Shown piece by piece: positions 35,510 to 44,713 of a stretch of 64,000 bases of DNA. The notes beneath the pieces were generated by a model. It was given only the letters and a program-made list of their open reading frames with translations. It ran no database searches and had not been told where the DNA came from. The stretch lies in assembly GCF_001422365.1 (NCBI RefSeq), contig NZ_LMMT01000039.1, positions 370,138 through 434,137 on the forward strand. Reading direction: 5' to 3'. This stretch comes from Pseudorhodoferax sp. Leaf265. GTDB taxonomy: Bacteria; Pseudomonadota; Gammaproteobacteria; Burkholderiales; Burkholderiaceae_C. A program made the position numbers and the translations under genes. The stretch's first letter is position 1. Every line of letters starts with the position of its first letter.

Positions 35510-38500
35510 ATGCTCGCAGCGCTTCGCTCCCGTCTTCCCCTCTGGCTGCAATGCCTGGCCCTGGCTCTCCTTGTCTTGGCGTTTTTCTGGAGCGCCGGCA
35601 TGCTGTGGGTGCCGTGGTTGCTCAAGCCCCAGGCCGAGCACGCCATCGGCGATGCGCTGGGCCGCAGCGTGCAGATCGGCAAGGTGGAATTCCGCCCCTG
35701 GAGCCTGGAACTCACACTGCAGGATCTGGCCGTGCGCACCCAGGACGGCGCAGGCGACCAGCTGCACATCGGCCAGATCTACGTCAACGCGGCGCTGGCC
35801 TCGCTCTGGCGCCTGGCACCCGTGCTCGATGCGCTGGAAGTGAGCCAGCCGCGGCTGCAGCTGCGCCAGCAGTCGCAGGGGCACTACGACATCGACGACA
35901 TCCTGGCGCGCCTGTCGGCGCCTTCGGACAAGCCCCCGGGCGAGCCACCGAAGTTCGCGCTCTACAACCTGGCACTCATGGACGGGGCCGTCGAATTCCA
36001 GGATGACGTGGTGGGTCGCCAGCACAGCCTGCGTGGGCTCCAGCTGAGCCTGCCCTTCCTGAGCAACCTGCAGGCCGACCGCGAAATCCAGACCCAGCCG
36101 CGGCTGGCGTTCACGCTCAACGGCAGCACCTTCGACTCTTCAGCCCAGAGCACGCCGTTCCTGGATTCGCGCAAGACGGCGGCGCACTTCTCCATCCGTG
36201 GTTTCGACGTGCAGCCCTACCTGCCTTACTGGCCGCACGGGCTACCGGTCAAGTTGCAAGCCGGCGTTCTGGAGGCCGACCTGGCCATGGATTTCGAGCA
36301 GACACCGGCGGCCTCGGTGGTCGTCAAAGGCCAGCTGGGCCTGCATGGCCTGCAACTGCAGGACGCTGGCGGTGGCGAGCTGCTGCAGGTCGAGCGCATC
36401 GCGCTGGACGTGGCCGAGTTGCGCCCGCTGCAGCGGGTGCTGCGGCTGGCCTCGCTCGAGGTCGACGGACCGCAGTTGCGGGTGGAGCGTGACGGCGCCG
36501 GCCGGCTGAACCTGTTGCCTGCTGCGCCAGCGACAGCAGAGCCTGCGCCAGCCGCCGAGCCGGCCGCCTCTGCGCCGGCCTGGTCGGTGGTGCTGGACAA
36601 GGCCGCGCTGCAAGGCGGGCGCATCGCCTGGCGCGACCAACTGGCGGCACCCGGCGGGCCGCCGGCCGAACTCGCGGTGGACCAGTTGACGCTGGCGCTG
36701 CAGGACCTGGCCTATCCCTTCGCCCAGCCGATGCGCCTGCAGGGCTCGGCCCAGATCGGCGGTGCCGCCGCGCTGGCCTTCGAGGGCAGTGCGACCGACC
36801 AGGCCGCAGACCTGCATGCCACGCTTGACAAGGCTCCGCTGGAACTGGGCGCGCCCTACCTGGCGGGCGTGGTCAAGCCGCGCCTCAAGGGCGAGTTGTC
36901 GGCGCGCCTGGCGCTGGCCTGGAAGGCCGAGGGCGGCCTGGTGCTCAACGCCGAGCAGCTCAGCGTCACGCAGCTCGCGCTGGCCACCGCCGAGCCCACC
37001 GACATCCGCAAGCTGGAAGTGCGCGACGCCCGCGTCGATCTGGCCAACCGCTCTGTGGATGTGGGCCGTGTGCAGGTGGAACGGCCCCGCCTGGCGCTCG
37101 CGCGCGATGCCAAGGGGCGCTGGATGTTCGAGGAGTGGCTGGTGCCCGCGCGCGCCGAGCCCGCGCCTGCGTCGGCGTCGGAAGGTGTGCCCTGGCACAT
37201 CGGTCTGCGTTCCATCGAAGTCGACGAAGGTACGCTGGGCTACGCCGACCAGTCCACGGCGAGGCCGGTCGCGCTGGCCGTTTCGGCGCTCAAGTTGCGC
37301 GCCGGTCCCTTGCAGCTCGACCAGCGCGCGCGTGCGATGCCCGTGGAACTGTCGGCCGCCGTCGCTGCCGGCAAGAGCGCGCCGGGCAGGCTGTCGCTGC
37401 GCGGCCAGCTGGCGCTGGAACCGACGGTCTTGCAGGCCGACCTTGACCTGCAGTCGCTGCCCCTGCACGCCCTGGAGCCCTACTTCGGCGAGGCGCTCAA
37501 CGTGCGGCTGCAGCGCGCCGACACCAGTTTCAAGGGCAGCTTGCGCTACGCGGCGCAGAGCGGCGGCCCGGCATTGCGCGTGGCGGGCGACCTGGGCATC
37601 GACGACCTGCGCGCCCAGCAGGGCACTGCCGACGCCGCGCAAGCCGCCGGCGGGCGCGACCTGCTGACCTGGAACACGCTGCGCATGCGCGGCCTGGCGC
37701 TCGAGATGGCTCCCGGCGCGGCGCTCGCTCTGGCCGTGAAGGAAACGGCGCTCAGTGATTTTTACGCGCGCGTGATCGTCGACGAGACCGGCCGCATCAA
37801 CCTGCAGGACCTGGTCAAGGCCGCGCCCGCGGATGCCACGGCCACTGCCGCGCCGGCCGGCCCGGCACCCAACATCCGCTTCGGGCCGATCCAGGTGCAG
37901 GGCGGCCGTGTGCTGTTCTCCGACCGCTTCGTCAAGCCCAACTACACGGCCAACCTCACTGAGCTGCAGGGCCGTCTCAGCGCCTTCGATTCGGCCGGCG
38001 CCGTGGGCGGCCAGCCGGCCATGGCCGACCTCACGCTGCGCGGCCGGGCCGAGGGCACGGCCTCGCTGGAGATCGACGGCAAGCTCAACCCGCTGGCCAA
38101 GCCGCTGGCGCTGGACATCCGTGCCAAGGTGCGCGATCTGGAGCTGCCGCCGCTGTCGCCGTACTCCGTCAAGTACGCCGGCCACGGCATCCAGCGTGGC
38201 AAGCTCAGCGTGGACCTGCACTACGAGGTGCTGCCCAACGGCCAGCTCACGGCCAGCAACAGCCTGGTGCTGAACCAGCTGACCTTCGGCGATCCGGTGC
38301 CGGGCGCGCCGGCCAGCCTGCCCGTGCGCTTGGCCACGGCCCTGCTGGCCGATCGCAATGGTGTGATCGACTTGAACCTGCCGATCCAGGGCTCGCTCAA
38401 CGACCCGCAGTTCAGCATCGGACCGGTGATCTTGAAAATCCTCGGCAACCTGATCCTCAAGGCGGTGACCGCGCCGTTCAGCCTGCTGGCCAGTGCCTTC

Positions 38501-39088
38501 GGCGGTGGCGGGGAGGAGCTCGGCAAGGTGGCCTTCGCGCCTGGCCTCGCCACGCTCGACAAGGACGCCGAGCAGCGGCTCGACAAGGTCGCGCGTGCAT
38601 TGACCGACCGGCCGGGCCTCAAACTCTCGGTGATCGGCACGGCCAGCCCCGAGGCCGAGCGCGAGGCCTTGAAGCGCGCACGGCTCGGGCGCCTGGTGCA
38701 GGCCGAAAAGCGCCGCGAAGTCGTGGCCGCGGGCCAGCCGCTGCCTGCGCAGGGGGTCGGCGCCCCGCCGACCGCGGTCAGCGCAGAGGAGTACCCGGCC
38801 CTGTTGAAGTCGCTCTACGCCCGCGCCGAGCTGGCCGACAAGCCGCGCAATGCGCTGGGCATGGCCAAGGAACTGCCCGTGCCCGAGATGGAGGCACTGT
38901 TGTTGGCCGACATGCAGGTCTCCGACGAATCCGTGCGCAACCTGGCTGTGCAGCGCAGCGTGGCCGTGCGCGACTACCTGGCCGCGCAGCAGGTTCCGCT
39001 GGAGCGCCTGTTCCTCGGCGCGCCGCGCACCGTGGCGTCCGGAACCGGCTGGGCACCGCACGCGGAACTGGAGCTGGCCACGCCCTGA
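35510..39088 (+). CDS. Large AsmA-like protein with DUF748 domains
   Basis: 1192 residues. An N-terminal transmembrane helix (about 11-37, LWLQCLALALLVLAFFWSAGML) anchors a long, beta-strand-rich periplasmic region typical of DUF748/AsmA-like proteins (ALGRSVQIGKVEFRPWSLELTL near the start; GRVLFSDRFVKPNYTANLTELQGRLS and PPLSPYSVKYAGHGIQRGKLSVDLHY near 805-910). A C-terminal segment (about 1010-1190) looks OmpA-like (LATLDKDAEQRLDKVARAL). Proteins of this architecture are thought to bridge inner and outer membranes for lipid movement; the specific role is unknown. AGGA lies about 7 nt before ATG 35510. Confidence 0.85.
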   Translation: MLAALRSRLPLWLQCLALALLVLAFFWSAGMLWVPWLLKPQAEHAIGDALGRSVQIGKVEFRPWSLELTLQDLAVRTQDGAGDQLHIGQIYVNAALASLWRLAPVLDALEVSQPRLQLRQQSQGHYDIDDILARLSAPSDKPPGEPPKFALYNLALMDGAVEFQDDVVGRQHSLRGLQLSLPFLSNLQADREIQTQPRLAFTLNGSTFDSSAQSTPFLDSRKTAAHFSIRGFDVQPYLPYWPHGLPVKLQAGVLEADLAMDFEQTPAASVVVKGQLGLHGLQLQDAGGGELLQVERIALDVAELRPLQRVLRLASLEVDGPQLRVERDGAGRLNLLPAAPATAEPAPAAEPAASAPAWSVVLDKAALQGGRIAWRDQLAAPGGPPAELAVDQLTLALQDLAYPFAQPMRLQGSAQIGGAAALAFEGSATDQAADLHATLDKAPLELGAPYLAGVVKPRLKGELSARLALAWKAEGGLVLNAEQLSVTQLALATAEPTDIRKLEVRDARVDLANRSVDVGRVQVERPRLALARDAKGRWMFEEWLVPARAEPAPASASEGVPWHIGLRSIEVDEGTLGYADQSTARPVALAVSALKLRAGPLQLDQRARAMPVELSAAVAAGKSAPGRLSLRGQLALEPTVLQADLDLQSLPLHALEPYFGEALNVRLQRADTSFKGSLRYAAQSGGPALRVAGDLGIDDLRAQQGTADAAQAAGGRDLLTWNTLRMRGLALEMAPGAALALAVKETALSDFYARVIVDETGRINLQDLVKAAPADATATAAPAGPAPNIRFGPIQVQGGRVLFSDRFVKPNYTANLTELQGRLSAFDSAGAVGGQPAMADLTLRGRAEGTASLEIDGKLNPLAKPLALDIRAKVRDLELPPLSPYSVKYAGHGIQRGKLSVDLHYEVLPNGQLTASNSLVLNQLTFGDPVPGAPASLPVRLATALLADRNGVIDLNLPIQGSLNDPQFSIGPVILKILGNLILKAVTAPFSLLASAFGGGGEELGKVAFAPGLATLDKDAEQRLDKVARALTDRPGLKLSVIGTASPEAEREALKRARLGRLVQAEKRREVVAAGQPLPAQGVGAPPTAVSAEEYPALLKSLYARAELADKPRNALGMAKELPVPEMEALLLADMQVSDESVRNLAVQRSVAVRDYLAAQQVPLERLFLGAPRTVASGTGWAPHAELELATP

Positions 39089-39170
39089 AACCACCGCACA
39101 GCGGTACCGGCGCAAAACCAGCGAAAATGGCGGGCTTGGCGCGCCGACCGGTGCGCCCCTCATGGATCCT

Positions 39171-39207
39171 GCGGCCGCCCGATTTGCCGAGGCGGCCGCT
39201 TCTTTTC
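39171..39207 (+). terminator. Terminator-like hairpin between the DUF748 and DUF349 genes
   Basis: Perfect 9-bp stem GCGGCCGCC/GGCGGCCGC (39171-39179 and 39191-39199), then TTCTTTTC. It ends only about 15 nt before the likely DUF349 start, so it either ends the DUF748 transcript or acts as a conditional terminator for the next gene. Confidence 0.65.
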
Positions 39208-39221
39208 GCAGAACACCCGTG

Positions 39222-41909
39222 GTGACAACGACTCCTTCCAAATCCCATGACTCCCAGGCGCTGGACGCCCTGACCGGTGGTGCTTTCTCCGCGCCGACCT
39301 CGGGCGAGCGCGCTGCGCGCATCCGCGACTGGCTGGCCGGCAACCCGGATGCCGAGCTGATCCAGCAGGTGTTCCAGGAGCTCAGCGTGCGCGACCGCGG
39401 TGCTGCCAAGCCACTGCGCGAGAAGCTCGACGAGATCAAGCGCGCGCGTGGCCAGGAAGCCCTCGCATCGGAATGGGCCGCCAAGGCCCAGGCCTTGCTG
39501 GAATTGCCGCGTCTGAACATCGCCGACGCCATGGCCTGGCAGCGCGACGCGGCCAAGGCCGGCGCACCGCTGTCCAAGGAGCCTCTGTCCTCGTTCAGGA
39601 CGCAGCTGTCCGAGCGCGTGCGCGGCATCGAGGACCTCCAGCACCGCGTGCAGGTGCAGCGCGAGGCCGCCGTGCTGCTGGCCCAACGCATCGAAGTGCT
39701 GTCGACCAAGCCCTGGCAGGACGCACAGGCCGCGCTGGAAGCCCTTCGCACCGACGTCGCCGCCTGGCAGCAACAGGCCGACACGCTGGCGCAGGACACC
39801 AACTGGGCCAGCGTGGACGGCAAGTTCCCGCCGTTGCTGGACGCCTCCAAGGCCCAGTTGCTGGTGGTCTGGGATGCCTTCCAGGCTTCGCTGGAGCAAG
39901 CCCGCCTGGCTTCGGAAGACGCCGATGCGCCGCTGCCGCCCGTGCGCGTCTGGGCCGATGCGCTGCGCCTGGCGCGCGGCGAAGTGCTCGAGCCCGTGGC
40001 TGCCCCGGCTGCGGCGCCCAAGCCGGCGCGCCCCGCCGTCGATCCGGCCCAGCGTGAGCAAGCCGAGGCGCGCGTGAGCGAGGCCCTGGCCAAGCTGCAG
40101 CAGGAAGTGGCCGAAGGCCACGGCAAGGCCAGCAGCGCCGCCGCTACCGCGCTGCGTGCCGTGCTCAAGGACCATGGCCGCCATGTCGGCGACAAGCTCG
40201 AGGCCGAAGTCCACACCGCGCTGGTTTCGGCCGGTGAACTCGAAGGCTGGCAGCGCTGGCGCGCCGACCAACTGCGCGAAGAGCTCGTGATCAAGGCCGA
40301 AGGCCTGCTCAAGCGGCCCGAAGGCCATGCGCTGGGCGGCCGCAAGATGCAGGACACGCTGCGCCAGATGCGCGAGCAGTGGAAGCAGACCGACCAGGGC
40401 GGCCCCGCCAACCACGCACTGTGGAAGCGCTTCGACGAAGCCTGCAACGCGGCCCACAAGGTCGTCGAAGAGTGGCTGGACAAGCGCAAGACCGAAGCCG
40501 CCGAGCACAAGGCCCAGCGTCTGGCGTTGCTGGAAGAACTGAAGGCCTGGGCCGCAGAACATGCCGCATCGACCGACTGGAAGCTGCTAGGCCGTTCCCT
40601 GCACCAGTTCGAGAACCGCTGGCGCGAAGCCGGTCATCTGGGCGAGAAGGCCTTTGCTGACCTGCAGAACCAGTGGAAGGAAGCCATCCAGGCCACTGCG
40701 GCGCCGCTGGAACAGGCGCAGCAGGCCAGCATCGACCGCCGCCGTGCCTTGATCGAGGAAGCCAAGGTCCTGGGCGCGGCCCCCATGCTGCGCATCGATG
40801 CCGTCAAGGCGCTGCAGCAGCGCTGGCAGTCCGAGGCGCAGACCATTCCGCTGGAGCGCAAGTTCGAGCAGAAGCTGTGGGATGCCTTCCGCAAGCCGAT
40901 CGACGAAGCCTTCCAGCGCAAGACCGAAGAGCGCGAGAAGGCCGCCGGTGCCATGAGCCAGGTCGACCGTGCCGTGCTGGATGCGGCCCGTGCGGTGGAG
41001 GCCGCCAACGCAAGCGGTGACGCACAGAAGATCCGCAGCGCGCTGGCCGCGCTGGAGGCTGCCACGCGTGGCCAGGCCGCTGCCGCTGCGGCGGCGGCCG
41101 TGCCAGCGGCGCCGGTGGCCGCGCCTGCGGCTGCCGAAGCGCCTGCAGACGCAGCCGCCACATCGGCCGATGCACCGGCCGACGCAGCGCCCGAAGGCGA
41201 AGCCACCGCCGAAGCGCCGGCTCCAGCGCCCGCACCGGCTCCCGTGCGCAAGCCCGTGGTGGCCATGCGCGGCGACGACCGCCCCGGCATGCAGAAGGCC
41301 CAGCCAGCGCCCGCCCGCGGCGGCGCGCGCTTCGGCGACCGGGATCGCGGCTCCGCACGCCCCGGTGACAACCGCTTCGAGCCGCGCCGCGACGGCCGTG
41401 ACGGTGGCCGCTTCGGCGACCGCCCGCCCATGGCAGACCGCGGCCCGCGCCTGGGCGATGCTGCTTTCCGCGCCCAGCGCGAGGCGACCGAACACGCCCA
41501 GGCCGCGCTGCGCAAGCTGGCGGCCCAGGCCCACGGCGAAGTGCTGACCAATCTGCTGGGTGCCTGGGAGAAGCGCGCCGCCGAGCAGGTGCCCAGCGCG
41601 CAGGAATTGGGCGGCGGCGTCAATTCGGCGGTGCGCGGCCAGTGGGTGCAGAGCATCGCTGCGCCTGCCGGCGATGACAAGGCGGCTGCCGAAGCGCTGC
41701 TGCGCCTGGAGATCGCTGCCGAGGCGCCGACGCCGGCCGAGCAGATCAGCGCGCGCCGCATGCTGCAGCTGCAACTGCTGACGCGCCGCAACGACCCGTC
41801 ACCGGCCCAGACCTGGGCGCAGGACACCGCCAAGGTGCTGGCGAGCCCCTACGACGCAGGCACCGCCCGGAGGGTGCAGAACGTGCTGAAGGTGCTGCTC
41901 AAGCGCTGA
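39222..41909 (+). CDS. DUF349 domain-containing protein
   Basis: About 895 residues, mostly charged helices with repeated DUF349 modules in the middle (for example LREELVIKAEGLL, MRQMREQWKQTDQGG, LWKRFDEACNAAHK, DLQNQWKEAI). There is an Ala/Pro-rich low-complexity segment around residues 615-695 and a Gly/Arg-rich RGGARFGDRDRG stretch, then a final helical domain. The start is uncertain: GTG 39222 (or 39219) follows the terminator-like hairpin and precedes TTTPSKSHDSQALDALTGG, whereas ATG 39162 would put the hairpin inside the gene. No ribosome site is clear. The function is not established; the Arg/Gly stretch suggests nucleic-acid contact (inference). Confidence 0.8.
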   Translation: MTTTPSKSHDSQALDALTGGAFSAPTSGERAARIRDWLAGNPDAELIQQVFQELSVRDRGAAKPLREKLDEIKRARGQEALASEWAAKAQALLELPRLNIADAMAWQRDAAKAGAPLSKEPLSSFRTQLSERVRGIEDLQHRVQVQREAAVLLAQRIEVLSTKPWQDAQAALEALRTDVAAWQQQADTLAQDTNWASVDGKFPPLLDASKAQLLVVWDAFQASLEQARLASEDADAPLPPVRVWADALRLARGEVLEPVAAPAAAPKPARPAVDPAQREQAEARVSEALAKLQQEVAEGHGKASSAAATALRAVLKDHGRHVGDKLEAEVHTALVSAGELEGWQRWRADQLREELVIKAEGLLKRPEGHALGGRKMQDTLRQMREQWKQTDQGGPANHALWKRFDEACNAAHKVVEEWLDKRKTEAAEHKAQRLALLEELKAWAAEHAASTDWKLLGRSLHQFENRWREAGHLGEKAFADLQNQWKEAIQATAAPLEQAQQASIDRRRALIEEAKVLGAAPMLRIDAVKALQQRWQSEAQTIPLERKFEQKLWDAFRKPIDEAFQRKTEEREKAAGAMSQVDRAVLDAARAVEAANASGDAQKIRSALAALEAATRGQAAAAAAAAVPAAPVAAPAAAEAPADAAATSADAPADAAPEGEATAEAPAPAPAPAPVRKPVVAMRGDDRPGMQKAQPAPARGGARFGDRDRGSARPGDNRFEPRRDGRDGGRFGDRPPMADRGPRLGDAAFRAQREATEHAQAALRKLAAQAHGEVLTNLLGAWEKRAAEQVPSAQELGGGVNSAVRGQWVQSIAAPAGDDKAAAEALLRLEIAAEAPTPAEQISARRMLQLQLLTRRNDPSPAQTWAQDTAKVLASPYDAGTARRVQNVLKVLLKR

Positions 41910-41950
41910 TCGGTGCTTGCCAGATCCCGTGCCATCATGGCGCGGGCAAC

Positions 41951-41977
41951 AAAAAAGCGCCCGAGGGCGCTTTTTTT
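41951..41977. terminator. Bidirectional terminator between the DUF349 gene and efp
   Basis: A6-GCGCCC/GGGCGC-T7 hairpin with a very short loop. The T-run follows on the plus strand and the A-run gives U6 on the minus strand, serving the two convergent genes. Confidence 0.93.
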
Positions 41978-41994
41978 ATGGGGGAGCCGCTCGC

Positions 41995-42549
41995 TCAGAC
42001 GCGCTTGCGGTACTCGCCCGTGCGGGTGTCGATTTCGATGCGGTCGCCTTGCGCCACGAACAACGGCACCGGCACTTCGAAGCCGGTGGCGATCTTGGCT
42101 GGCTTGAGCACCTTGCCCGAGGTGTCGCCCTTGACGGCCGGCTCGGTCCAGGTGATTTCGCGCTCGACGCTGGTCGGCAGTTCCACCGAGATGGCCTTGC
42201 CGTCGTAGAACACGACTTCCAGCTCCATGCCGTCTTCCAGGTAGTTCAGTGCGTCGCCCATGTTCTCGGCTTCGACTTCGTACTGGTTGTACTCGGAGTC
42301 CATGCAGACATACATCGGGTCGGCAAAGTAGGAGTACGTGCAGTCCTTCTTGTCCAGCACGATCTGGTCCATCTTGTCGTCGGCCTTGAACACCACTTCG
42401 GTGCCGAAGTTGGCGATCAGGCTCTTGAGCTTCATGCGCACGGTGGCGGAGTTGCGGCCGCCGCGGCTGTATTCGGTCTTCAGCACGACCATGGGGTCCT
42501 TGCCGTGCATGATCACGTTGCCGGCGCGGATTTCTTGAGCGATCTTCAT
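41995..42549 (-). CDS. efp: Elongation factor P (arginine-32 type)
   Basis: 184 residues with the three-domain EF-P fold; relieves ribosome stalling at polyproline stretches. The tip loop of domain I reads [14 protein letters not shown], placing Arg at residue 32, where EarP-type bacteria carry a rhamnosylated Arg instead of the beta-lysylated Lys34 of E. coli. The gene for the modifying enzyme, earP, lies 120 nt upstream on the same strand. ATG 42549 gives [14 protein letters not shown], a standard start. The intergenic gap contains an imperfect 12-bp inverted repeat (42630-42658). Confidence 0.97.
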   Translation of the reverse strand: MKIAQEIRAGNVIMHGKDPMVVLKTEYSRGGRNSATVRMKLKSLIANFGTEVVFKADDKMDQIVLDKKDCTYSYFADPMYVCMDSEYNQYEVEAENMGDALNYLEDGMELEVVFYDGKAISVELPTSVEREITWTEPAVKGDTSGKVLKPAKIATGFEVPVPLFVAQGDRIEIDTRTGEYRKRV

Positions 42550-42669
42550 AAGCGTTCTGCGGAGAGGTTGGTTGCCCGGCCCGTTAGGGTGCCGGGGCGC
42601 AACCCTGTACTCTGCGGGCTGCGTCAAGGTTGCGAGATTTCTTTGGGAAATTTCGCAAAGCCCGCGATT

Positions 42670-43701
42670 TTATCGCCTTTCGGCAACGAAGTGGCGCAAC
42701 TGGCCGACGAGGTCGGGTTGTGCGAGCAGTCTTTCGCGCGCCGATTGCACGCAGGCGCCCCATTCGCTCAGCAGGGCGGCGCTCAGCGGCGCCAGCGCGG
42801 GGCTGGCCAGCCCGTTCCAGGCGGCGTGGAAGGCACGCAGCGAGGGCGGGGCCTGGAGCCAGTCCAAGAAGGCTTGCAGCTTCTCGTGGTGGGCACCGTC
42901 ATGCTGCGGGTAGATCTGCCAGACCAGGGGCTGGCCAGCCCACAGCGCGCGCACCAGCGAATCCTCGCCCCGCACGCAGTTGAGGTCGCAGGCCCAGAGC
43001 AGCGCGTCGAATTCCGGCTGGGGCCGGGACGCCAGCCAGTGCACGCGCAGGCCGGGTGGGAGGTGCAAAGCGCGCACCGCGGCCGTTGCGCGCCCCGGCG
43101 TGACGAGCAACTGGGCGCTGGCCTCGGCCACGCGCTGCAGCAGCGCCGGCAGGGCCGGTGGCTCATAGCAGAACAGCGAGACGGCCAGGCCGCCGTCCGC
43201 CAGGCCCTGCTGGCGGCGCCAGGCGGTCCTGTCGAATGCGGCCTGGCGCTGCAGCAGGTCGGGCTCGCGCAGCAGCCCGCCCGTGTCGGGCGTGAAGCCG
43301 GGGTAGTAGAACCAACGCGTGCGGCCCGTGGCTGGGCCGGTCATCAGCGGCGAGGGCAGGGCGTGGCAGCGCGCCACATAGGCCTCGGCTGAGAGGTACT
43401 CCAGGTTGATCCAGACCGGAGGTGGCTCCGCCTGGCCGAAGGCCTGGAGCCAGGCCGCTGGCGGCTCGCAGCCGAAGGCCTCGACCACGACCTCGCCCAG
43501 GCCACCGGCCGGCGCCGCTTCCGGCCAGGGGTGGACCTGCACGCCGGCCTGGCCCTGCGGCGCCATCCAGGCCAGCGCGCTGGCGTCGTCGCACCACAGG
43601 CGGACGTGCTCGCCACGCTGCGCCAGGTCGGCCGCGAGCCGCCAGCACACGCCCAGGTCGCCGTGGTTGTCCACCACGCGGCACAGGATGTCCCAGGTCA
43701 T
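42670..43701 (-). CDS. earP: EF-P arginine rhamnosyltransferase EarP
   Basis: 343 residues of the EarP (DUF2331) family, a GT-B glycosyltransferase that moves rhamnose from dTDP-rhamnose onto Arg32 of EF-P. The N-terminus MTWDILCRVVDNHGDLGVCWRL includes the conserved Asp residues near the active site. The C-domain VRGEDSLVRALWAGQPLVWQIYPQHDGAHHEKL includes the nucleotide-sugar-binding region. Next to an Arg32 EF-P gene this is a confident pair. The start ATG 43701 overlaps the stop of the LysR gene by ATGA, so earP may be translated from that regulator's mRNA. Confidence 0.96.
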   Translation of the reverse strand: MTWDILCRVVDNHGDLGVCWRLAADLAQRGEHVRLWCDDASALAWMAPQGQAGVQVHPWPEAAPAGGLGEVVVEAFGCEPPAAWLQAFGQAEPPPVWINLEYLSAEAYVARCHALPSPLMTGPATGRTRWFYYPGFTPDTGGLLREPDLLQRQAAFDRTAWRRQQGLADGGLAVSLFCYEPPALPALLQRVAEASAQLLVTPGRATAAVRALHLPPGLRVHWLASRPQPEFDALLWACDLNCVRGEDSLVRALWAGQPLVWQIYPQHDGAHHEKLQAFLDWLQAPPSLRAFHAAWNGLASPALAPLSAALLSEWGACVQSARERLLAQPDLVGQLRHFVAERR

Positions 43702-44597
43702 GCCGGCACCCCTGCATCGGCCTGCAGGTGCTCGACCAGCAGCCGCGCCGCACCGCCCGGCTGCTCGTCCGCGCGCAGGCACAGCATGAGCCGGCGCCGG
43801 GCCCAGGCCTCGTCGAGCGCCACGAGCCGGATCGACAGCGCGCTCTTGTAGATCTGCGCACTGCCGCGCGGCAGCACGCCCAGGCCCATGCCGGCCGCGA
43901 CCATCAGGCACAGCGCGTCATAGCCCGAGACCTGCATGCGCAACTTGAGCGGCAGCCCGGCCTCGGCGGCCCCGCGCTGCAGCTGGTGGTGGATGGCGCT
44001 GCCCGGGTGCGTGGCGACGAGCTCGTAGGGCAGCACCTCGGCCAGCCGCACCTGCTTGCGCCGCGCCAGCACATGGCCGGCCGGCAGGGCCAGCACCAGT
44101 TCGTCCTCGCGGTAGGGCAGGAGCCGCAGATGGGCGCCGTAGCTGCCCTCGTTGAGGATGCCCAGGTCGGCCGCGTTCTCGGCCACGCTGCGCGCGATGG
44201 CACTGCTGATCTGCTCCTGCAACTGCACCTGCACGCCCGGGTGCCTGGCCATGAAACGCTGCAGTTCGCCCGGCAGGAACTGCGTGATGGCCGAGATGTT
44301 GGCCACCAGCCGCACCTGGCCGCGCAGACCGCTGCCGTACTCGCGCATCTGCAGCGCGATGCCGTCCAGGTCATGCAGCACGCCGCGTGCGAGGTTCAGC
44401 AGCGCCCAGGCCGCGTCGGTCGGCTGCATGCCGCGGTTGCTGCGCGCGAACAGCTCCACGCGCAGCTGCTGCTCCAGCTCGGCCAGGCGCCGGCTCGCGG
44501 CCGAAGGCGCGATGTTCTCGCGTGCGGCGGCGCGCGCGATGGCGCTCTCTTCCATCACGGCGACGAACAGGCGCAAGGAGACCGGGTCCAGCTTCAT
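43698..44597 (-). CDS. LysR-family regulator divergent from the CoA transferase gene
   Basis: 299 residues: winged helix (about 1-60, SLRLFVAVMEESAIARAAARENIAPSAASRRL in two parts) and a substrate-binding domain. It lies head-to-head with the CoA-transferase/lyase/Bug cluster, 116 nt apart, the usual geometry for a LysR activator of a catabolic operon. A palindrome GCGCATGATGCGC in the gap (44674-44686) may be its site. It shares its 3' end with earP (ATGA overlap), an odd coupling of a catabolic regulator to EF-P modification. Confidence 0.91.
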   Translation of the reverse strand: MKLDPVSLRLFVAVMEESAIARAAARENIAPSAASRRLAELEQQLRVELFARSNRGMQPTDAAWALLNLARGVLHDLDGIALQMREYGSGLRGQVRLVANISAITQFLPGELQRFMARHPGVQVQLQEQISSAIARSVAENAADLGILNEGSYGAHLRLLPYREDELVLALPAGHVLARRKQVRLAEVLPYELVATHPGSAIHHQLQRGAAEAGLPLKLRMQVSGYDALCLMVAAGMGLGVLPRGSAQIYKSALSIRLVALDEAWARRRLMLCLRADEQPGGAARLLVEHLQADAGVPA

Positions 44598-44654
44598 GGG
44601 CTGCGATCGTAGCCGCCATGCCGGATCGCGATGGCAGCTTCGCGCATCGGGATT

Positions 44655-44686
44655 TTGCACCGGCAGCGGCCTGGCGCATGATGCGC
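44655..44686 (+). promoter_or_regulatory. Candidate promoter and palindrome of the CoA-transferase operon
   Basis: TTGCAC (44655-44660) and CATGAT (44677-44682) are 16 nt apart. The -10 lies within the 13-nt palindrome GCGCATGATGCGC (44674-44686), so binding there would affect polymerase access. The -10 match is weak. Confidence 0.35.
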
Positions 44687-44713
44687 GCCGTTTGCAACGC
44701 AGGAGACGAGACG

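Noticed and set aside
39162-39221. ATG at 39162 as start of the DUF349 gene
   Set aside because: It would place a perfect terminator-like hairpin with a T-tract inside the coding sequence; the GTG codons after the hairpin fit the family N-terminus better.
36242-40510. Very long minus-strand open frame (over 1400 codons) opposite the DUF748 and DUF349 genes
   Set aside because: Antisense frames stay open in GC-rich genes; the translation is low-complexity His/Arg/Gly-rich without domains, while the plus-strand frames show recognisable proteins.
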